NCBI RefSeq assembly: GCF_045679555.1
Contig: NC_092090.1
Location: 31,112,788-31,176,787 of the forward strand
Direction of reading: 5' to 3'
From: Salvelinus alpinus
Lineage: Eukaryota > Chordata > Actinopteri > Salmoniformes > Salmonidae
DNA: 64,000 nt
Shown here: positions 60,768 through 64,000 of the stretch, in pieces
Numbering within the stretch: position 1 is the stretch's first letter
Layout of the letters: each line of letters begins with the position of its first letter
The notes under the pieces: generated by a model
What the model was told of the DNA's origin: nothing
The model's database searches: none
The model's input: only the letters and a program-made list of their open reading frames with translations
Program-made: the position numbers and the translations under genes

Positions 60768-63700
60768 CTGCAGGAAGAACAAGATGGAGGGGATAGTCAG
60801 AAACAGCAGGTACAATAAAACCCATGACTGCTATTCCATTTGAGTAACTTAACCAAATCACAACAAATGTACTTGTTTGTTGCTCAATACCTAGCTTGGT
60901 TTTGAATCCCCCTTCACCTATGTCTGATTTCAAGTAGGCCAAGGCATAGTAACCTTGGAAAATGTTATGATTCACTCCATAGACTGAAACTGCTCTTTGT
61001 ATGACCCCCGAGCCAAGAGAAGATACCCTTCTAATCAAATATTGACCAGTTCCTTCTGCCTGTGTAACAGCCCTCATGAAAGTCAAATGATCTCTGATCC
61101 ATAGAAAGACAGCTTTGTCAAAATCTCATTAAGCCAAATGAAACACTGCCTCATGACGCCAGCTGAGCACATGCAGTGGACTAATCCACAGACAAGCACG
61201 CACGGGCACGCACACAGAGGACACAGCATTCATAAATAGTACGTTGTTGTGAAGTCACCATGTACATAGTTACACTTAGAACACCTGTGATAGCAGGCAA
61301 ACACTGAGATATCAGCACTCTTTAAATCAAGCCCTCTGACAACTACTGCATAGACACCTTCCTCTACACATCACCCTCTGGTCTGGTACAAACCTGACGC
61401 TACCATGGCAACAGCTCTCAAATAATACAGTCGAATTGTAAGAAAATGAAAGCAGCGAAATAGAGATCACTGTCTCTTTACAAAGCTGTAGCTCCACACA
61501 GACATCTAGATTCCCAAGAGGCCTTGCCTGGCCAGCCGTCCTTCTGTCAACACCGGCGCACACCCTCCTTCCTTATCGCCCATAACCCCTTCATTATGGA
61601 ACCATTAAGAATGTGATAATACAAGCAGATTTACACCCCTGCTATACACCTCCTGTCCTCCACTATGCATACTAATGGCGAGATGGACGGTGGAGGGGTG
61701 TAAGTGAATACACACACGCACATACACAAGCACCCACATGCACACGGACAATGCCTGGTAGTCCCATTTACCAACCAAAGAAGCCCCTGAGACGTGATCT
61801 GCCTCAGCTGTCCACAGGCAGATTAAAATGTTATCGCTGACAGCGGGGTCAAGTTTGACATAACACACGAACACAAGGGTAAGAAGGAGGAAGGGGGAGC
61901 AGGAGCAGTGGAGGGAAACACCTATATGTTTTTTCCATTCATCAACCTTAGGTTAGAGCTATCCATACAAATGTGGGCTAAAATACTGTAGGCTATAAGG
62001 ATTTGTTTTATAGCCTACAGCACTACATTTCAAGAGCTCTACGAGGAAAATATATTTGGGTTACTGTATTTATTTAATTGCGTATGTAACAGAACACTAG
62101 TCAACTCAGAATACTAGTCAAAATACGTTATGACTGTTATGGCTCTCAAAACTCAATATTCACATAGTAGAATTATGCAAGTAGACTTTCTCAGGAATTG
62201 TGCACACAACCCCCTGCGGCAGACATCTTCTATATAATCAGATTCATTCTAACAGCCCCTGCCCCCCCACACGTGTGCCTTTACTCCAGCCCATAAGCTG
62301 ACTGCTGGATTCCCCTGTGTCCTCCTTCCCTGGCAGCTCTATTGATTCTCTCTCCTCCCGTTTGTTGTTGAAAGATTCATGAGAACGCTAATGGAGGAAG
62401 AGGCCTTCACCCATCATCCACTAGGGGCCATGCTTTAACCATTCCCTTCTGAGGAAAGATTATTGTGATTGCATTGGTCATTACATGAGAGATGGAGTAA
62501 TTGTATTGGAGAAATTCACATGTATCTCACTCTATGGGAGGATCTTGTCACATGTAAAAAGGGCAGGGACTTTAATATAACCTAACCACCGTCTCCTACT
62601 TATTCTTAAATGAAACTGCTTTTTCCTTTTAGGTAACCCCATAGAACTTTAATGATAGCTTAAATGGAGATATGTCTTCTTTTTATAGCAGTCAGACCAC
62701 TGCTAAAATATAAAGCAAACCAAACAAAGCTCCTATGTGTTCTGATGGAAATAGGAAGTAATGGAAGTGAGATGATATTGTGAGAGGTTTTAATGTCTCC
62801 CTTCTCTTCAGTGCCAGACACAGTTACCATCCCTGCTATAAAGCCTGGTGCTTAATTGGGCTTGGAGAAGAAAAGCCTTCCTTTCTTCAACAGCTGAGAA
62901 TGCTGCATGGAGCCCTCCAGGGCTAGCATGATTGAAAAATCTCCAGTGGAGAGAGGGGGTGTCATACCAGGCCAGGCTTCAATGAGCTGTCTGATTAAAT
63001 CACACCACTAATGACTTGGTCTTAGTAATCAATAGATTCTGCTCTTTAAAAAGCCAAGCAAACATCACAGGACTCATACAGACAGACAGACATACAGGGG
63101 TTATCAGGGCCTGGTTAATGGGCATCACTTCACACATTCACAGGTAACATCTTTACAGGGGAGTGGACTGTAGTGCTCTATTCATACAGAGAAGAGAAGT
63201 GTGTTTTTTAGTGATTGAGAGAAAGGACTGTGTATCCTGCAGGTAGTGCTGTACAGCAGGGGTCTTCAACCTTTTCTTGCCCAGGAACCTCCTCCTAGGC
63301 AACCGACAACCCAAAGACCCCCGTCATACCTTAGGCGACATTAGAAAGAAAATACATCCTATTTTCTGGTGTGGATGACAATAATAATATTTTCTGTTAT
63401 TCACATTGTACTCATTCTGTTGTTGCTAGCAATATTCTTAAAAATGTTGAAATTATACAATTAAATTAAACCACTTTAAATATATATCTTTTTGCAGACC
63501 CCTTGCGGTACATGTGCTGCAGACCCACGGCTGAATACCTCTGCTGTACAGTAATAACAGTTAAGATGGAGATGTTGGGCACACAGACAATCTAAAGTGA
63601 AAAAGGTAACGTAGCCTGGCACAAGTCCATGCTGCTGTAATTAAATCTGTAATTAGCAGTTATTCTCAGGAAACCACAGAAGACTAAAATATGCCAAAGT

Positions 63701-64000
63701 GTGTTTAGGGGAGGGCATCTGGAATATCAGGAAAATTACAGAGCTTCAACAGACAAGCGGTTCACATGCAACCAAACCCCAGTCATATGACCTTGGTTGC
63801 CGAGAAACACTGAAGGATGAAAGAAAGGAAAAATACAATACCGTGACCATGAAACCGTCAGGGTACGCATATTTCTCCATTTTGTAAATGTTCGTCCTAA
63901 ACATACAGCCTCACTGAACTTGCCCATAAACCAACAACATCCCTTGGCTATCCATTTTTATGACCTCCATTTTCTTTGATGTGGCGTAAGGGCATGTTTT
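60768..64000 (-). other. gas2 intron, no further exon seen
   Basis: I looked on the minus strand for the preceding GAR and CH exons and found none. Contains a hAT element at 63257-63543 and otherwise unremarkable sequence. Confidence 0.5.
63257..63543. mobile_element. Non-autonomous hAT element with 8-bp TSD
   Basis: Flanked by CTGTACAG on both sides (63249-63256 and 63544-63551). Ends CAGGGGTCTTCAACC and, on the minus strand, CAGAGGTATTCAGCC. The 8-bp duplication and CAG ends are typical of hAT (Charlie-like) elements. No transposase frame. Confidence 0.85.

Overview
The window is vertebrate nuclear DNA, almost certainly from a salmonid fish (salmon, trout or char). The evidence is intron-split vertebrate genes together with salmonid-type repeats: HpaI SINEs carrying their GTTAAC site, a second tRNA-derived SINE family, several Tc1 families, TTAA-flanked elements and LTR relics. 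Repeats fill more of the window than genes do.

Four host genes can be read. (1) spi1 (PU.1), minus strand, 9169 to 2185, five coding exons, 269 aa. (2) slc39a13 (ZIP13), plus strand, ATG 33433 to stop 42422, nine coding exons after a non-coding first exon, 380 aa. (3) tmem178b-like, plus strand, 50382-55760, four exons, 300 aa. (4) The last coding exon of a gas2-family gene, minus strand, 60767-60555; the rest lies beyond the right edge. All splice phases of the three complete genes agree. The head-to-head pair spi1(-)/slc39a13(+) matches the order around human SPI1 and SLC39A13. tmem178b and gas2 converge.

Layout: 0-0.5 kb, end of a Tc1 element. 2.2-9.2 kb, spi1; its 4.6-kb intron 3 holds a foldback-like inverted repeat of about 3 kb with a solo LTR and a small hairpin element in its middle, then a 110-bp-arm hairpin beside (GT)80. 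9.2-18 kb, spi1 upstream DNA with a LINE 3' end, two MITEs and a solo LTR. 18.0-29.4 kb, a decayed class I-like endogenous retrovirus (ERV) on the minus strand. It has both LTRs, 5-bp target duplications, a tRNA-Tyr primer site, recognisable integrase-end and env-TM relics, and TTAA elements, one of which is inserted in its own relative. 30-32 kb, another solo LTR, an isolated slc25a22-like exon and two SINEs. 32.2-43.3 kb, slc39a13 with an antisense LINE in an intron. 43.4-48.4 kb, a Tc1-in-Tc1 nest and a nearly intact Tc1. 50-56 kb, tmem178b. 56-64 kb, MITEs, a HpaI SINE, the gas2 exon and a hAT element with 8-bp TSDs.

The genes do not form one pathway: a myeloid/B-cell transcription factor, a secretory-pathway zinc exporter, a claudin-fold-like ER membrane protein and a cytoskeletal linker. 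The main points of interest are the layered repeats between spi1 and slc39a13, where mammals carry distal PU.1 enhancers; a tRNA-Gly-like sequence with templated CCA inside the ERV; and a uORF whose stop overlaps the slc39a13 start codon. All family names come from reading the sequence; no database was searched.
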